A DNA stretch of 64,000 bases from an uncultured Alcaligenaceae bacterium (GTDB lineage Bacteria; Pseudomonadota; Gammaproteobacteria; Burkholderiales; Burkholderiaceae_B): positions 1 through 64,000 of the forward strand of contig CALFXX010000155.1 of NCBI GenBank assembly GCA_937952975.1, given 5' to 3'. Position numbers and translations under genes: made by a program. Shown in pieces: positions 43,331-52,583 of the stretch (position 1 is its first letter; every line of letters starts with the position of its first letter). Under the pieces are notes generated by a model. That model was not told the origin of the DNA. It made no database searches and saw nothing but the letters and a program-made list of their open reading frames with translations.

Positions 43331-43456
43331 TTCATTGCGGTCTGAAGCCTGCGGATATGCTACTTTTCCACTCAGCACACCCATCTAACATTCAACGCAT
43401 CGCCCTTTCTCGCATCATCGTAACCTTTAGAGCCATCAGGCAAGAGCAGCCATAAC

Positions 43457-44431
43457 ATGACTAAAAAAACTATCGCGATCGTTGGCGCCGGACTCGCAGG
43501 CTTAAGCTGCGCGGTTCGCCTCACAGAGCTTGGCCATCACGTTGAGCTTTTTGAAAAAAGTCGCGGGCCCGCCGGGCGTATGAGCACCAAGCGCGGCGAG
43601 GGTTGGGCTGCCGACCATGGTGCTCAGTACTTCACGGCGCGAGACCACCTATTTATTGCACAGGTCGAAAAATGGCTAGCTGACCAAACCGTTGCACTTT
43701 GGACGCCCGAAATCAAAGTCTTTGAAGCGAATCAATGGTCAACGTTTCAGTCACAAGATCTTCGCTATGTAGGCATACCTGCGATGAACGCACCTGCTAA
43801 GCAGTTAGCCAAGGGACTTGTACTTCACGCGGGTCAAACAATTGATGCGCTGTCTTACAAAGTTGATCAATGGTTTTTACATAGCGCAGAGACCGGCGAT
43901 ATCGCGAACGGCTTTGATGCGTTGATCTTGGCGATCCCCGGTCCTCAAGCTTTTGCACTTGCGAAGCACCTTGATCCCGAAATCAAAGCGATCGCTGAAC
44001 AATCCAACATGAAGGGCTGCTGGACAATCATGGCGCGCTTTCAGCAAATACCAAAAGTGACCTTTGAAGCGGCCTTTGTGAATCAAGAGATCATCAGCTG
44101 GATTGCCAGAAATTCGTCTAAACCCCAACGAACTGGACAAGAGTCGTGGACAATCCAGGCCAACCCACTCTGGAGCCAAGAGTGCATTGAACTGAGCAAA
44201 GAAGACGTAACAGCTCAGATGTTGGCGTGTGCCAAAAAACTGGGCCTAGATTGCACAGAGGCTGAGATCTCAGTTCACCGATGGCGTTACGCCAGCGGTT
44301 CAACAACTGCGACCTTAGGCTTTTATACGAATCCTGCGTTAAAGCTAAGTCTATGCGGAGATTGGCTCAATGGCGGCCGAGTGGAAGGCGCGTGGTTAAG
44401 CGGCTATCACTTGGCGAACAAAATTGCTTAA
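43457..44431 (+). CDS. FAD-dependent oxidoreductase, renalase-like
   Basis: This 324-residue flavoprotein starts with the dinucleotide-binding fold IAIVGAGLAGLSCAVRLTELGHHVELFEKSRGPAGRMSTKR (partly cited: VGAGLAGLSC and EKSRGPAGRMST) and keeps WAADHGAQYFTARD, the family-typical second motif. Near the C-terminus LCGDWLNGGRVEGAWLSG contacts FAD. Bacterial renalase-like enzymes oxidise abnormal NAD(P)H isomers or act as amine oxidases; the specific substrate is unknown. It diverges from the decarboxylase gene and converges with a Bug gene 42 bases downstream. Confidence 0.9.
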   Translation: MTKKTIAIVGAGLAGLSCAVRLTELGHHVELFEKSRGPAGRMSTKRGEGWAADHGAQYFTARDHLFIAQVEKWLADQTVALWTPEIKVFEANQWSTFQSQDLRYVGIPAMNAPAKQLAKGLVLHAGQTIDALSYKVDQWFLHSAETGDIANGFDALILAIPGPQAFALAKHLDPEIKAIAEQSNMKGCWTIMARFQQIPKVTFEAAFVNQEIISWIARNSSKPQRTGQESWTIQANPLWSQECIELSKEDVTAQMLACAKKLGLDCTEAEISVHRWRYASGSTTATLGFYTNPALKLSLCGDWLNGGRVEGAWLSGYHLANKIA

Positions 44432-44473
44432 TGATAGACCGCCTGGTAATCAGGCGATTTAACAAGATTCAAT

Positions 44474-45493
44474 TCAATCGACTTTGATGCCAGATTGTTC
44501 AACTAACTTGACCCATCGCTGATAGTCTTTCTCAACGAAAGCACCAAAAGCTTGAGAGCTTATAGGCTCTGCCACCTCAACGACTAGTGCGCTAAGGCCT
44601 TTCTTAACCTTTTCGCTCTTAAGAGCAGTAATCAGTGCCTCATGAAGCGTTGAGATAATCGTGTCTGTTGTTCCCTGAGGGGCAAACAATCCCCACCAGG
44701 TCTCGTTGACGATTTCTGGGTAACCAAGTTCTTTAAAAGTTGGAATATTCAGAAAGGCCTTTTGTCTTTCCGACGAGGCCTGAGCGAGTGCGATCAGCTT
44801 TCCACTCTCAACAAAAGACATGACAGCCGGTGGTGTGACAAACATCATTGTTAAGCGTCCGCCTATCAAGTCAGTCATCCCAGGACCAGTACCTTTATAG
44901 GGAACATGCAACATCTCAAAGCCGAATACCTTGCCAAAAGAATATCCGTCAAAATGTTGAGATAAGCCAACACCTGGTGACCCATAACTTAACAACGGTT
45001 GCCGCTTACCGTAGGCAATAAAATCCGCGAGATGATTAATTTTCAAGTCGGGTGACACGACCAACACGTTAGAAGACGATCCAATTGCACCAATCGGCGC
45101 AAAGTCAGTGACGGGGTCATACGGCTTGGGTTGCCTTAAGGCAGGCACGATTCCGTGCGTCGAAACATGTCCGATCATGATCGTATAGCCGTCGGGCTTC
45201 GCGCGCATCAAAAGTTGGACACCAACAGAGCCCGATGCACCAGCCTTGTTTTCAATCACAACCGGCTGCGCCAAAAGCCGCGCAAACTCATCAGATAAAA
45301 GTCGCGCGACTTGATCCGTACCGCTACCGGCTGGCCCAGGGACGATCAGGGTGATGGCGGCCTGCGGAAACGCAGCATAGGCATCCAGCGCTAAACAGGC
45401 ACAAAGCAGCACAAGACAATGCCGCACCCAACGCGCGCCGGTAGAAAGTATCAATGCCATTGGCGAGAGTGAGTGAACCCTGACCTGAATCAT
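44474..45493 (-). CDS. Bug-type tripartite tricarboxylate receptor (TctC family)
   Basis: This 339-residue receptor has a signal segment ending near AYAAF, then ITLIVPGPAGSGTDQVARLLSDEF, VVIENKAGASGSVG and LHVPYKGTGPGMTDLIGG. Its ATG overlaps the stop codon of the upstream TauD-like dioxygenase (ATGA), so the pair is one translational unit; an internal ATG at 45460 would give a shorter leader. The coupling suggests it binds the substrate of the dioxygenase (inference). Confidence 0.92.
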   Translation of the reverse strand: MIQVRVHSLSPMALILSTGARWVRHCLVLLCACLALDAYAAFPQAAITLIVPGPAGSGTDQVARLLSDEFARLLAQPVVIENKAGASGSVGVQLLMRAKPDGYTIMIGHVSTHGIVPALRQPKPYDPVTDFAPIGAIGSSSNVLVVSPDLKINHLADFIAYGKRQPLLSYGSPGVGLSQHFDGYSFGKVFGFEMLHVPYKGTGPGMTDLIGGRLTMMFVTPPAVMSFVESGKLIALAQASSERQKAFLNIPTFKELGYPEIVNETWWGLFAPQGTTDTIISTLHEALITALKSEKVKKGLSALVVEVAEPISSQAFGAFVEKDYQRWVKLVEQSGIKVD

Positions 45494-46380
45494 CCCTGCA
45501 ACACAGGCTCGCCCGAGATCTGCGTTCTAAGCATTAAGCGCCGAGTACTTGGATCAAAGGCTTCGCGCCGGTGCATGGCGCAACGGTTATCCCACATCAC
45601 TAGATCACCCAGCTGCCATTCTTGCCCCCACATGAAACGCGGCTCGGTCGCATGAGCCCAGAGCTGGTCGAGAAGCGCCTCGCTTTCAGCCAGGCTCAAC
45701 CCACTGACATACGCCCCTCTGCGCCTACCCAAAAACAGACATTTCTTTTTGCTCACTGGGTGCATTCTCACTAACGGGTGGTGTGCGCCGACAGTCTTCG
45801 TTGGGTCGTCAATGTCGACAAAGCCTTTGCGCAACTCTCCGGCACTATTTCTACTCGCATCATGCACGCAGCTTAACGAGGTGATTCGGTTCTTCAAATC
45901 ATCAGTGAGTGTTTCGTAGGCCTCGTACATATTGACGAAATAGGTATTACCGCCGCTTGGCGGAATTTCTATCGCATACAAACAACTTGCTTTCGGCGGT
46001 AGCTCAACATAGGTCATATCGGAGTGCCAAACTGCTTCATATGCACCGAGCCCGCCAATCGGCTTACCGGCAACCACCACGTTCGAAATAATGGTGATCT
46101 CTGGCTTGTCGACTTCAAAATATGGATTTTTATCCGAGCTACCAATGGGACGCGCATCTAGCTTGCCAAAATTTTTCGAAAATGCGATTAAATCGTCTGC
46201 AGAGAGCGTCGCCATACCGCGAAAGCGCAGCACCAAATGTTGAGTCCAAGCGTCTTCAATCTGCTTAAGCGCAGCGACTGAGAGCGGTTTTGAAAAATCG
46301 ATCCCTTGTACCTCTGCCCCCAACGATTTACCCAACGGACGCACTGTCAAGGACAGATCTGAATCAATGATTGAGCTCAT
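45490..46380 (-). CDS. TauD/TfdA-family 2-oxoglutarate-dependent dioxygenase
   Basis: The 296 residues have the non-haem iron triad His119-x-Asp121 (AVWHSDMTY) and His270 (NRCAMHRRE), with Arg281 for 2-oxoglutarate. The opening LTVRPLGKSLGAEVQGIDFSKPL is typical of the TauD/TfdA group. Such enzymes hydroxylate sulfonates, phenoxyacetates or other acids and release the side group. It is first in an operon with a Bug receptor and divergent from the LivKHMGF operon, so an imported organic acid is a likely substrate. No sulfur-starvation genes are nearby, so taurine itself is not indicated. Confidence 0.92.
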   Translation of the reverse strand: MSSIIDSDLSLTVRPLGKSLGAEVQGIDFSKPLSVAALKQIEDAWTQHLVLRFRGMATLSADDLIAFSKNFGKLDARPIGSSDKNPYFEVDKPEITIISNVVVAGKPIGGLGAYEAVWHSDMTYVELPPKASCLYAIEIPPSGGNTYFVNMYEAYETLTDDLKNRITSLSCVHDASRNSAGELRKGFVDIDDPTKTVGAHHPLVRMHPVSKKKCLFLGRRRGAYVSGLSLAESEALLDQLWAHATEPRFMWGQEWQLGDLVMWDNRCAMHRREAFDPSTRRLMLRTQISGEPVLQG

Positions 46381-46569
46381 TTTTTGATCTCCAAAAACAT
46401 CATTATTTTTTTGTTGCTGGTGACAATACTAGGGATTACCTTAGATGTCATTAAATTCCTTTGCCCGAGACCATTTATCGTGTAATTTCATTCTACTAAC
46501 CTAAGTCAATCTAGAAAATGAAACCGGGCGTGACCTTCAGGCGACGACTCGAATAACTTGGAGACAGAT

Positions 46570-47781
46570 ATGACCACGATTTTAAAAGGCCGTCGTTCGC
46601 TTATTCAAGGTGCAGGCTTCGCTGCACTCACCGCGGCCGCCGCGAATTTCAGCCGCTTCGCTAGCGCCGCAGAACCTATCAAAATTGGCATACCGTGCGC
46701 ACTCACAGGGTCGCTGGCCGTTGTTGCCGAACAAACCAAGCGCACAGCCCAACTCTTTGCCAAACAAGTCAACGCCGCCGGTGGAATTAATGGGCGACTG
46801 ATTGAACTGATCATTGAGGACACCGGCGGAAATCCAGCCACCTGTGTTCGAAAAGTGCAACAGATGGTCGAACGTGACGGTTGCAGAATATTCACTGGCA
46901 TTACGTTTTCATCCGAGACCCTTGCCGTCATGCCTCGGCTGGCCGAGTGGGAATCGATCTATGTTGCCTGCGGAAATGGCGATGCCAGCATGACAGCCGA
47001 AGCCTACGTACCTGGTTTTTTCCGTGGCAACCCTTCGGGCCCAACAGAGGCGCGCTTACTCTCGATGTACATCAAAGATTCTGGCCTGAAGAAGTTTTAC
47101 GCGATCGGCATGGATTATTCGTGGGGGCACTCAACCGTTCAGGCCTTTGAACAAGAAATGGCTCGCAATAATATTCAATTTCTCGGTAAGGTCTTTTCTC
47201 CGACCGGAACGCGCGACTTTTCAAGCTACATCACAAAAATACGTCAGTCGGGTGCCGACGGCTTAATGATGGTTTTATCGGGGGATGATGCCAATGCGTT
47301 CATGACCCAGGCTGCCCAATATCGCTTAGGTGACAAGGTAAAAATGTTTACAACGCTCATCGAGTTATCGACCATTAAGGCGGTCGGCGAGGCTTCTCTA
47401 GGTGTGATTGGAACCATGCGCTACATGTCGACTTACGACGATCCCGTGAATAATAAATTTGTCGATAGCTTTACCAAAGAGATCAAAGACACCCCTGACT
47501 GGAACGATGGCGAGCAATGGAAAGCACTGCAATTTATTAGCACCGCCATTCAAAAAGCTGGCAATACTAAATCCGTTGATCTGATCAAAGCTCTCGACGG
47601 CATGGAACTTGACACCGTTAAAGGCAAGGCGAGCTTTCGCGCATGCGATCACCAAAGCATGGAGGATGGCTTTGTGGTCAAAGTTGAAAAAGTTGGCAAT
47701 GCCTTACTGCCCGCCTTGATTAAAAAATACCCCGCCGAGCAGATCACACCGGCTTGCCGTAAAAAAACTTTTGACAGCTAA
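46570..47781 (+). CDS. Branched-chain amino-acid-type ABC solute-binding protein (LivK-like)
   Basis: The 403-residue periplasmic receptor has a Tat-like leader (LKGRRSLIQGAGFAALTAAAA) and the type I fold AEPIKIGIPCALTGSLAVVAEQTKRTAQLF, VNAAGGINGRLIELIIED and FRGNPSGPTEARLL. The start at 46570 has GGAG seven bases upstream; a TTG at 46558 is less likely. It heads the livH-livM-livG-livF operon. A 8-bp GC hairpin follows it, a frequent feature behind receptor genes that need higher expression than their permeases. Related receptors bind amides, aromatic acids or urea as well as amino acids, so the ligand is open. Confidence 0.92.
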   Translation: MTTILKGRRSLIQGAGFAALTAAAANFSRFASAAEPIKIGIPCALTGSLAVVAEQTKRTAQLFAKQVNAAGGINGRLIELIIEDTGGNPATCVRKVQQMVERDGCRIFTGITFSSETLAVMPRLAEWESIYVACGNGDASMTAEAYVPGFFRGNPSGPTEARLLSMYIKDSGLKKFYAIGMDYSWGHSTVQAFEQEMARNNIQFLGKVFSPTGTRDFSSYITKIRQSGADGLMMVLSGDDANAFMTQAAQYRLGDKVKMFTTLIELSTIKAVGEASLGVIGTMRYMSTYDDPVNNKFVDSFTKEIKDTPDWNDGEQWKALQFISTAIQKAGNTKSVDLIKALDGMELDTVKGKASFRACDHQSMEDGFVVKVEKVGNALLPALIKKYPAEQITPACRKKTFDS

Positions 47782-47804
47782 CCTGGGCTAGCGATACGAC
47801 ACCT

Positions 47805-47834
47805 GTGCCTGCTTTGTTCAATAAAGGCAGGCAC
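47805..47834 (+). repeat. Stem-loop between the receptor gene and livH
   Basis: GTGCCTGC (47805-47812) pairs exactly with GCAGGCAC (47827-47834), with additional TTT/AAA pairing inside. No T run follows. It is probably an mRNA-stabilising or attenuating hairpin that lets the receptor be made in excess over the permeases. Confidence 0.6.
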
Positions 47835-47868
47835 ACAATCCGGTCGTGTATCTCAAAACGAGACTCGT

Positions 47869-48735
47869 GTGGAAACCTTATCTTTCGTCCTGATACAAAC
47901 GCTCAACGCGTTATCTCAAGCTTCATTGTTGTTTTTTTTAGGAAGCGGTCTAGCCCTGATTTTTGGGATCATGCGCGTAGTCAACTTCTCGCACGGCGCG
48001 CTTTACATGCTTGGCGCCTACATCGGATACACCACAGCTAAATTAACCGGTAGCGTGTGGCTGGCGATGTTCATCGCGCCTATCGCCGTCGGCGTACTAG
48101 GCTTGTTCTTTGAAATCGGATTTTTGCGCAAGCTTTACAAGAGAGACGAAAGTGCTTTCTTACTAGTCACCTTTGGACTGACCTTAGTCGTGGCAGAGGT
48201 CACACGGCTCACTTGGGGTGCTCCGCCATTGCAAGTCCCCTTACCTTCGGGTCTTTCAGGTGTGTTGTTCATTCTCGATGAACCCATGCCAACGTATCGA
48301 CTCTTTCTGATTGCCGCTGGCGCGTTGGCCTCGTTTGTGATCTGGAATTTCTTAGAAAGAACAAGGCTCGGACTATTGATCCGTGCGACTTCGCAGAATT
48401 CACAGATGGTGCATGCCTTGGGCACAGATATCAATCTCATTCGATCAAATGTTTTTGCTCTGGGCTGCGGTTTAGCAGCGCTTGGCGGAGTGCTTGCTGC
48501 ACCTTCCATTACCGCCTCGCCAGGGATGTCGTCAGCGGTGATCGACGCCTTTGTCATTGTCATTATCGGCGGAATGGGTAGTTTTCTAGGTGCAATACTG
48601 GGCAGCCTGATTGTTGCGGCGGTTCAGACTTTCGGTAATTACTTTTTCCCGGACTTTGCAATGGCAATCCTCTACTTACTGATGCTCGGGGTATTAATTA
48701 TCAGGCCGGGAGGACTCCTAGGTAAGGAGGCGTGA
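47869..48735 (+). CDS. livH: ABC transporter permease, LivH family
   Basis: The 288-residue inner-membrane permease has about eight helices and the LivH marks: SGLALIFGIMRVVNFSHGALYMLGAY, LLIRATSQNSQMVHALGTDINLIRSNVFALGCGLAALGGVLAAP and FVIVIIGGMGSFLGAILGS. It starts with GTG at 47869. The gene overlaps the next permease gene region at its stop codon and shares the operon with the receptor and the ATPases. Confidence 0.93.
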   Translation: METLSFVLIQTLNALSQASLLFFLGSGLALIFGIMRVVNFSHGALYMLGAYIGYTTAKLTGSVWLAMFIAPIAVGVLGLFFEIGFLRKLYKRDESAFLLVTFGLTLVVAEVTRLTWGAPPLQVPLPSGLSGVLFILDEPMPTYRLFLIAAGALASFVIWNFLERTRLGLLIRATSQNSQMVHALGTDINLIRSNVFALGCGLAALGGVLAAPSITASPGMSSAVIDAFVIVIIGGMGSFLGAILGSLIVAAVQTFGNYFFPDFAMAILYLLMLGVLIIRPGGLLGKEA

Positions 48736-48737
48736 TG

Positions 48738-49691
48738 ATGAAAAACAAAATACTCGGGATCATCGCTATCCTGTGCTTAGTGATAGCGCCACAAGTGCTC
48801 CCTAACTACGCCATGACTTTGCTCACAGAGCTCGTGATTCTTGCGCTTTTTGCCATGAGCCTTGATTTGATGGTGGGCTACACCAAGCTGGTGTCGTTCG
48901 GCCACGCCGGGGCGTATGGCTTGGGCGCCTATGCCTGTGCACTGTTGTCTCTGAACACAAACCTCCCGCTTCCCTTCGTCATTCTGCTCTCGGCGCTGAT
49001 CGTCGGTTTCATCGCCATTGGGATCGCCTGGAGCTGCACCATGGCAACCGGCGTTTCGTTTGCCATGCTGACCTTGGCGTTTGGTCAACTCGCCTACGCA
49101 ATCGCTTTTAAATGGGTGAGCGTGACAGGCGGCTCTGATGGCTTATCTGGAATCCCCAAGCGTCCGGGCCCATTCGGATGGACGGCGCTCACTACCAAGC
49201 CCGGTTTTTATCTACTCGCAGTGGCCTGTTTATTAGGCGCATATTTTTTCTGCCGAGCGTTGATCAAATCACCCTTCGGTCAAGTACTGCGCGGTATTCG
49301 TGAAAACGAAATGAAAGTGCTCGCGCTCGGTTACAGCACGCGTCGCTACAAAATTGCAATCGTCAGTATCGCGTACATGTTTGCGGGGATGGCGGGCGCA
49401 CTGTACGCCGCCTTTGCTGGGTTTGCTATTCCTGAATTGCTGTTCTGGACGGTCTCAGGGCAGGTGCTCATTATGGTCATTGTTGGTGGCCAAGGAACAC
49501 TAATCGGGCCCATGCTGGGAGCAGTATTTTTTATTATGGTCGAGCATAAATTAAGCGAAATCACAGAAACGTGGGGCCTGTTTATGGGTCTGATATTTAT
49601 TGCTTTTGTGATGTTTGCGCCAAACGGTATTTTAGGTATGCTCAAGAAGAACACAGCGGGCGCAAAGCCGTCGCAAGGGCACTCGTCATGA
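48738..49691 (+). CDS. livM: ABC transporter permease, LivM family
   Basis: The 317-residue partner of LivH has ten or so hydrophobic segments, with LDLMVGYTKLVSFGHAGAYGLGAY, TGGSDGLSGIPKRPGP and LRGIRENEMKVLALGYSTRRYKIAI as family marks. Three start codons lie together (GTG 48732, ATG 48735, ATG 48738); AAGGAGG at 48724-48730 best suits 48738. The stop overlaps the start of the livG gene by 4 bases. Confidence 0.92.
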   Translation: MKNKILGIIAILCLVIAPQVLPNYAMTLLTELVILALFAMSLDLMVGYTKLVSFGHAGAYGLGAYACALLSLNTNLPLPFVILLSALIVGFIAIGIAWSCTMATGVSFAMLTLAFGQLAYAIAFKWVSVTGGSDGLSGIPKRPGPFGWTALTTKPGFYLLAVACLLGAYFFCRALIKSPFGQVLRGIRENEMKVLALGYSTRRYKIAIVSIAYMFAGMAGALYAAFAGFAIPELLFWTVSGQVLIMVIVGGQGTLIGPMLGAVFFIMVEHKLSEITETWGLFMGLIFIAFVMFAPNGILGMLKKNTAGAKPSQGHSS

Positions 49692-50440
49692 CAGCCGCAC
49701 TTGAATGCAAAGGTATCGGCCGAAATTTCGGAGCGCTTGCGGCGCTGGCAGATGTCAACCTCGTGGTTCAACCCGGTGAAGTACGCGCTGTGATCGGACC
49801 AAATGGTGCAGGCAAATCGACCTTGTTCAATGTTGTCGCAGGGGCTGTCAAACCAACCGCTGGCTCGGTGTTTGTAGATGGCCAAAATATCACTGGGATG
49901 ACTGCCCAGCGGATCTGTCACTACGGCATTTCGAGAACCTTTCAGATCTCTGCCCTATTTCCAGAGATGTCCGCCTTTGATAACGTCAGGCTCGCTGCGC
50001 AAGGAAAGCTCGCCGATCGCTGGCGACCGATCGGCGGTCGGCAAGTTCTTGAACAAGCGAGTGAATTGGCGAGTACGGCTATGTCTCGCCTCAACTTGAA
50101 CGCCATACAAGACATTGCAGTGGGCACGCTATCCCATGGCGATCAGAGACTCGTCGAGGTCGCAATGGCCTTGTCGCAGCGCCCCACGATTCTTATGTTA
50201 GATGAACCCACTCAGGGCATGTCCATCCAAGAAACTCATCGTACGGTTGACACCTTGAAGGCGCTGCTGAGCGAAGAAAAATTAACAGTTGTATTAGTCG
50301 AGCACGATATGGATGTTGTCTTTAGCCTTGCAGATCGCATCGCAGTCTTGCATCGCGGCCAACTCATAGCAGACGGTACTGCCGACGAAGTCAAAGAGAA
50401 TGCGGCGGTTCAGGATGCTTACCTAGGAGGGCTAGACTGA
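49688..50440 (+). CDS. livG: ABC transporter ATP-binding protein, LivG family
   Basis: The 250-residue ATPase has Walker A GPNGAGKST, a signature loop that reads LSHGDQR in place of the canonical LSGGQ, Walker B ILMLDEPTQGM and the switch His in VEHDMDVV. The unusual H for the first G in the signature is normal in this family. Chosen start 49688 overlaps the livM stop (ATGA). Residues before this in the open frame belong to livM in another frame. Confidence 0.94.
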   Translation: MTAALECKGIGRNFGALAALADVNLVVQPGEVRAVIGPNGAGKSTLFNVVAGAVKPTAGSVFVDGQNITGMTAQRICHYGISRTFQISALFPEMSAFDNVRLAAQGKLADRWRPIGGRQVLEQASELASTAMSRLNLNAIQDIAVGTLSHGDQRLVEVAMALSQRPTILMLDEPTQGMSIQETHRTVDTLKALLSEEKLTVVLVEHDMDVVFSLADRIAVLHRGQLIADGTADEVKENAAVQDAYLGGLD

Positions 50441-51135
50441 TGCTCAGACTGCATAACGTGCACGCCCACTACGGCATTGGCGAAGTGTTACAAGGCGTGA
50501 ACCTAGACATGGCGCAAGGCACGATTGGTGCTGTATTGGGTCGTAACGGTGTCGGCAAGACGACTACCGTCAAAGCGATTATGGGCCTCGTCAATGTCAC
50601 TCAAGGATCAATTTTTATCGATGGACAAGATATCACGCAAAGCCCGCCACATATGGTGGCGAGGGCGGGTGTCGGTTATGTTCCCGAGGGCAGAATGTTA
50701 TTTCCTGATCTCACCGTACTTGAAAATATCCAAGTTGCGCAACGATCTCCCGCTAAGCAATGGTCGACTAAAGCACTGTTTGAGTTATTTCCAAGACTCG
50801 AAGAACGCATCCATCACAAGGGCAGTCAATTGTCGGGTGGCGAACAGCAAATGGTTGCGATTGCACGCGCCTTAGCGACTGACCCTCGACTTCTTTTGCT
50901 TGACGAACCCTCTCAAGGCTTGGCACCAAAAGTCGTCAGAGAACTTGTTGATGTATTTATCAAACTAAAAAACGAAGGCGTCACGCTTTTAGTCATCGAA
51001 CAAAATTTGAAATTCGCCGAAAGAATTGCTGACCAGATGTTTGTGATGTCTAAAGGACAAATGGTCTATCAGGCATCGATCGCCCAATTCATGAATGAAA
51101 TTGAAACTGTGAAGTCACAATACTTAACTATCTGA
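50440..51135 (+). CDS. livF: ABC transporter ATP-binding protein, LivF family
   Basis: The 231-residue ATPase has Walker A GRNGVGKTT, signature LSGGEQQMVAIARAL, Walker B LLLLDEPSQGLAP and an EQN in place of the switch His (LVIEQNLKF), normal for LivF. The start overlaps the livG stop (TGATG). It completes the KHMGF transporter. The amidohydrolase gene follows after 6 bases in the same operon. Confidence 0.95.
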   Translation: MLRLHNVHAHYGIGEVLQGVNLDMAQGTIGAVLGRNGVGKTTTVKAIMGLVNVTQGSIFIDGQDITQSPPHMVARAGVGYVPEGRMLFPDLTVLENIQVAQRSPAKQWSTKALFELFPRLEERIHHKGSQLSGGEQQMVAIARALATDPRLLLLDEPSQGLAPKVVRELVDVFIKLKNEGVTLLVIEQNLKFAERIADQMFVMSKGQMVYQASIAQFMNEIETVKSQYLTI

Positions 51136-51141
51136 TCAGAT

Positions 51142-52071
51142 ATGAAACCAATCATTGAGAACGATCCACAAGCCAATATCCCTATTATTGACGCCCACCA
51201 CCACTTGTGGAATCTTCAAGGGCACATCAAATATGACTGGTTGGTTCACCCTGAGCACAATTGGTTGGGCAACTATTCTGCCATTCAACGTACCTACCTC
51301 GCGCCAGAGTACTTGCGGGATACAGCGTTGCACAATGTCATCGGAACAGTCGCGATTGAAGCCGAATGTGACCGCTCGCAGCAAGTTGCAGAAACAAAAT
51401 GGTTTAGTGAAGTCAGTGAGCAGTTCGGATTACCGTCTGTGATTGTCGCCCATGCTTGGGTCGATACACCCAATGCCGAAGAGATACTGGCACAACAGGT
51501 TCAGTTCAAGCGAGTCAGAGGGATCCGAACTAAACCAATTATCGCTGCGACCCCAAAGGACAGCGTGAAAGGACAACCCCGCAGCTTGCAAGATCCGAAA
51601 TGGATTGAAGGCTTGGCTTTGCTTGAAAAATACAACTTATCATGGGATCTCAGACTACCCTGGTGGCACCTGAAGGAAGGTGCAGAGGTAGCCGCCTGCT
51701 ATCCCAACATGAACATTATTCTGAATCACACTGGCTACCCTTGGCATAGAGACGCCACCTCGATGCAAGGTTGGCGCGAAGGCATGCAAGCACTCGCCAA
51801 TCTGCCGAACGTATCGTGCAAAATCTCGGGGTTATGCGTGTCAGACAGACCGTGGACTCTTGAAGAGAATGGTCCGATTATTCGCGAAACCATAGCGATG
51901 TTTGGGGTCGAGCGCTGTATGTTCGCCTCTAACTTTCCGGTAGATAGCCTGAAAGGAAGCTGGGACTACATTTATACGCAATTTAAACGTTCAGTAGCTG
52001 ACCTTCCGATGGAAGATCAACTGAAGCTCTTTGCGCAAAATGCGATACGCATCTATCGAATTGCTCTATGA
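51142..52071 (+). CDS. TIM-barrel amidohydrolase, COG3618 (lactonase-like), end of the liv operon
   Basis: The 309 residues carry IIDAHHHLWNLQGHIKYDWL near the start, the C-terminal metal/active-site strands IILNHTGYPW and MFASNFPVDS, and ISGLCVSDRPWT between them. It is a distinct paralogue of the protein at 17948-19027. The 6-base spacing to livF makes it part of the uptake operon, so its substrate is probably what the transporter imports or a lactone derived from it. It converges with the thioesterase gene (18-base gap). Confidence 0.88.
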   Translation: MKPIIENDPQANIPIIDAHHHLWNLQGHIKYDWLVHPEHNWLGNYSAIQRTYLAPEYLRDTALHNVIGTVAIEAECDRSQQVAETKWFSEVSEQFGLPSVIVAHAWVDTPNAEEILAQQVQFKRVRGIRTKPIIAATPKDSVKGQPRSLQDPKWIEGLALLEKYNLSWDLRLPWWHLKEGAEVAACYPNMNIILNHTGYPWHRDATSMQGWREGMQALANLPNVSCKISGLCVSDRPWTLEENGPIIRETIAMFGVERCMFASNFPVDSLKGSWDYIYTQFKRSVADLPMEDQLKLFAQNAIRIYRIAL

Positions 52072-52089
52072 AAAGAATGGCCTTTGACT

Positions 52090-52575
52090 TTAGGGCGAGT
52101 TGCTGCGCTGAGTCGCTCTTGCTGCAAAGATAGCTGAGGCTTTTAAAACAAGCCGTTCACCCACCTTGAGTTCGCAATTACCAAAACGAATGCGCCCATT
52201 TATTTTGCTTAGCGTCGCGGTCGCCTCAATCCAATCACCTAAAACTGCCGGGCTAATAAAATCTACCGACAGGTGAATCGTCAAGACATCGTTTGATTGA
52301 CTATTAGCATGAGCGACGTTAATCCCTATTGCTTGGTCTGCAACGGTGGAGAGCATTCCTCCGTGCACAACGCGCTCGATATTTAAGTGCGACTCGTCAA
52401 CCAGAAAGCCCAACTTAAACTGACCTACCCCATCTGCCTTCGAGTAAATAGGGCCAATGCGCTGAGTGAAGGGCTCGACCATAAAAATTGGCTCAAAACC
52501 AGCCGGTACGCCAGGTGAACGTGTCATTGTCATTTTAGTATTTTGTTTATATCGACCGATAAGTATCTTACTCAT
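52090..52575 (-). CDS. PaaI-like hotdog-fold thioesterase
   Basis: The 161 residues have the hotdog motif LNIERVVHGGMLSTVADQAIGI (VHGGMLSTVAD, as in PaaI) and LTIHLSVDFISPAVLGDWIEATATL. Such enzymes hydrolyse acyl- or aryl-CoA thioesters. The start at 52575 lies 8 bases after the LysR stop codon, with GAGAAA as ribosome site, so it is in an operon with the LysR gene. A link to breakdown of an aromatic CoA ester is plausible but unproven. Confidence 0.88.
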   Translation of the reverse strand: MSKILIGRYKQNTKMTMTRSPGVPAGFEPIFMVEPFTQRIGPIYSKADGVGQFKLGFLVDESHLNIERVVHGGMLSTVADQAIGINVAHANSQSNDVLTIHLSVDFISPAVLGDWIEATATLSKINGRIRFGNCELKVGERLVLKASAIFAARATQRSNSP

Positions 52576-52583
52576 TTTCTCGA

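Noticed and set aside
43199..43384. N-terminal extension of the decarboxylase frame
   Set aside because: The 62 extra codons cover the promoter region with its direct repeats and have no family similarity.
46486..46523. Imperfect TTTCATTCTA/TAGAAAATGAAA inverted repeat between the dioxygenase and LivK genes
   Set aside because: The arms differ in length by two bases; I noted it but would not call it an operator on this evidence.
49346..49921. Minus-strand frame of 191 codons over livM-livG
   Set aside because: Antisense to two well-supported transporter genes and not protein-like.
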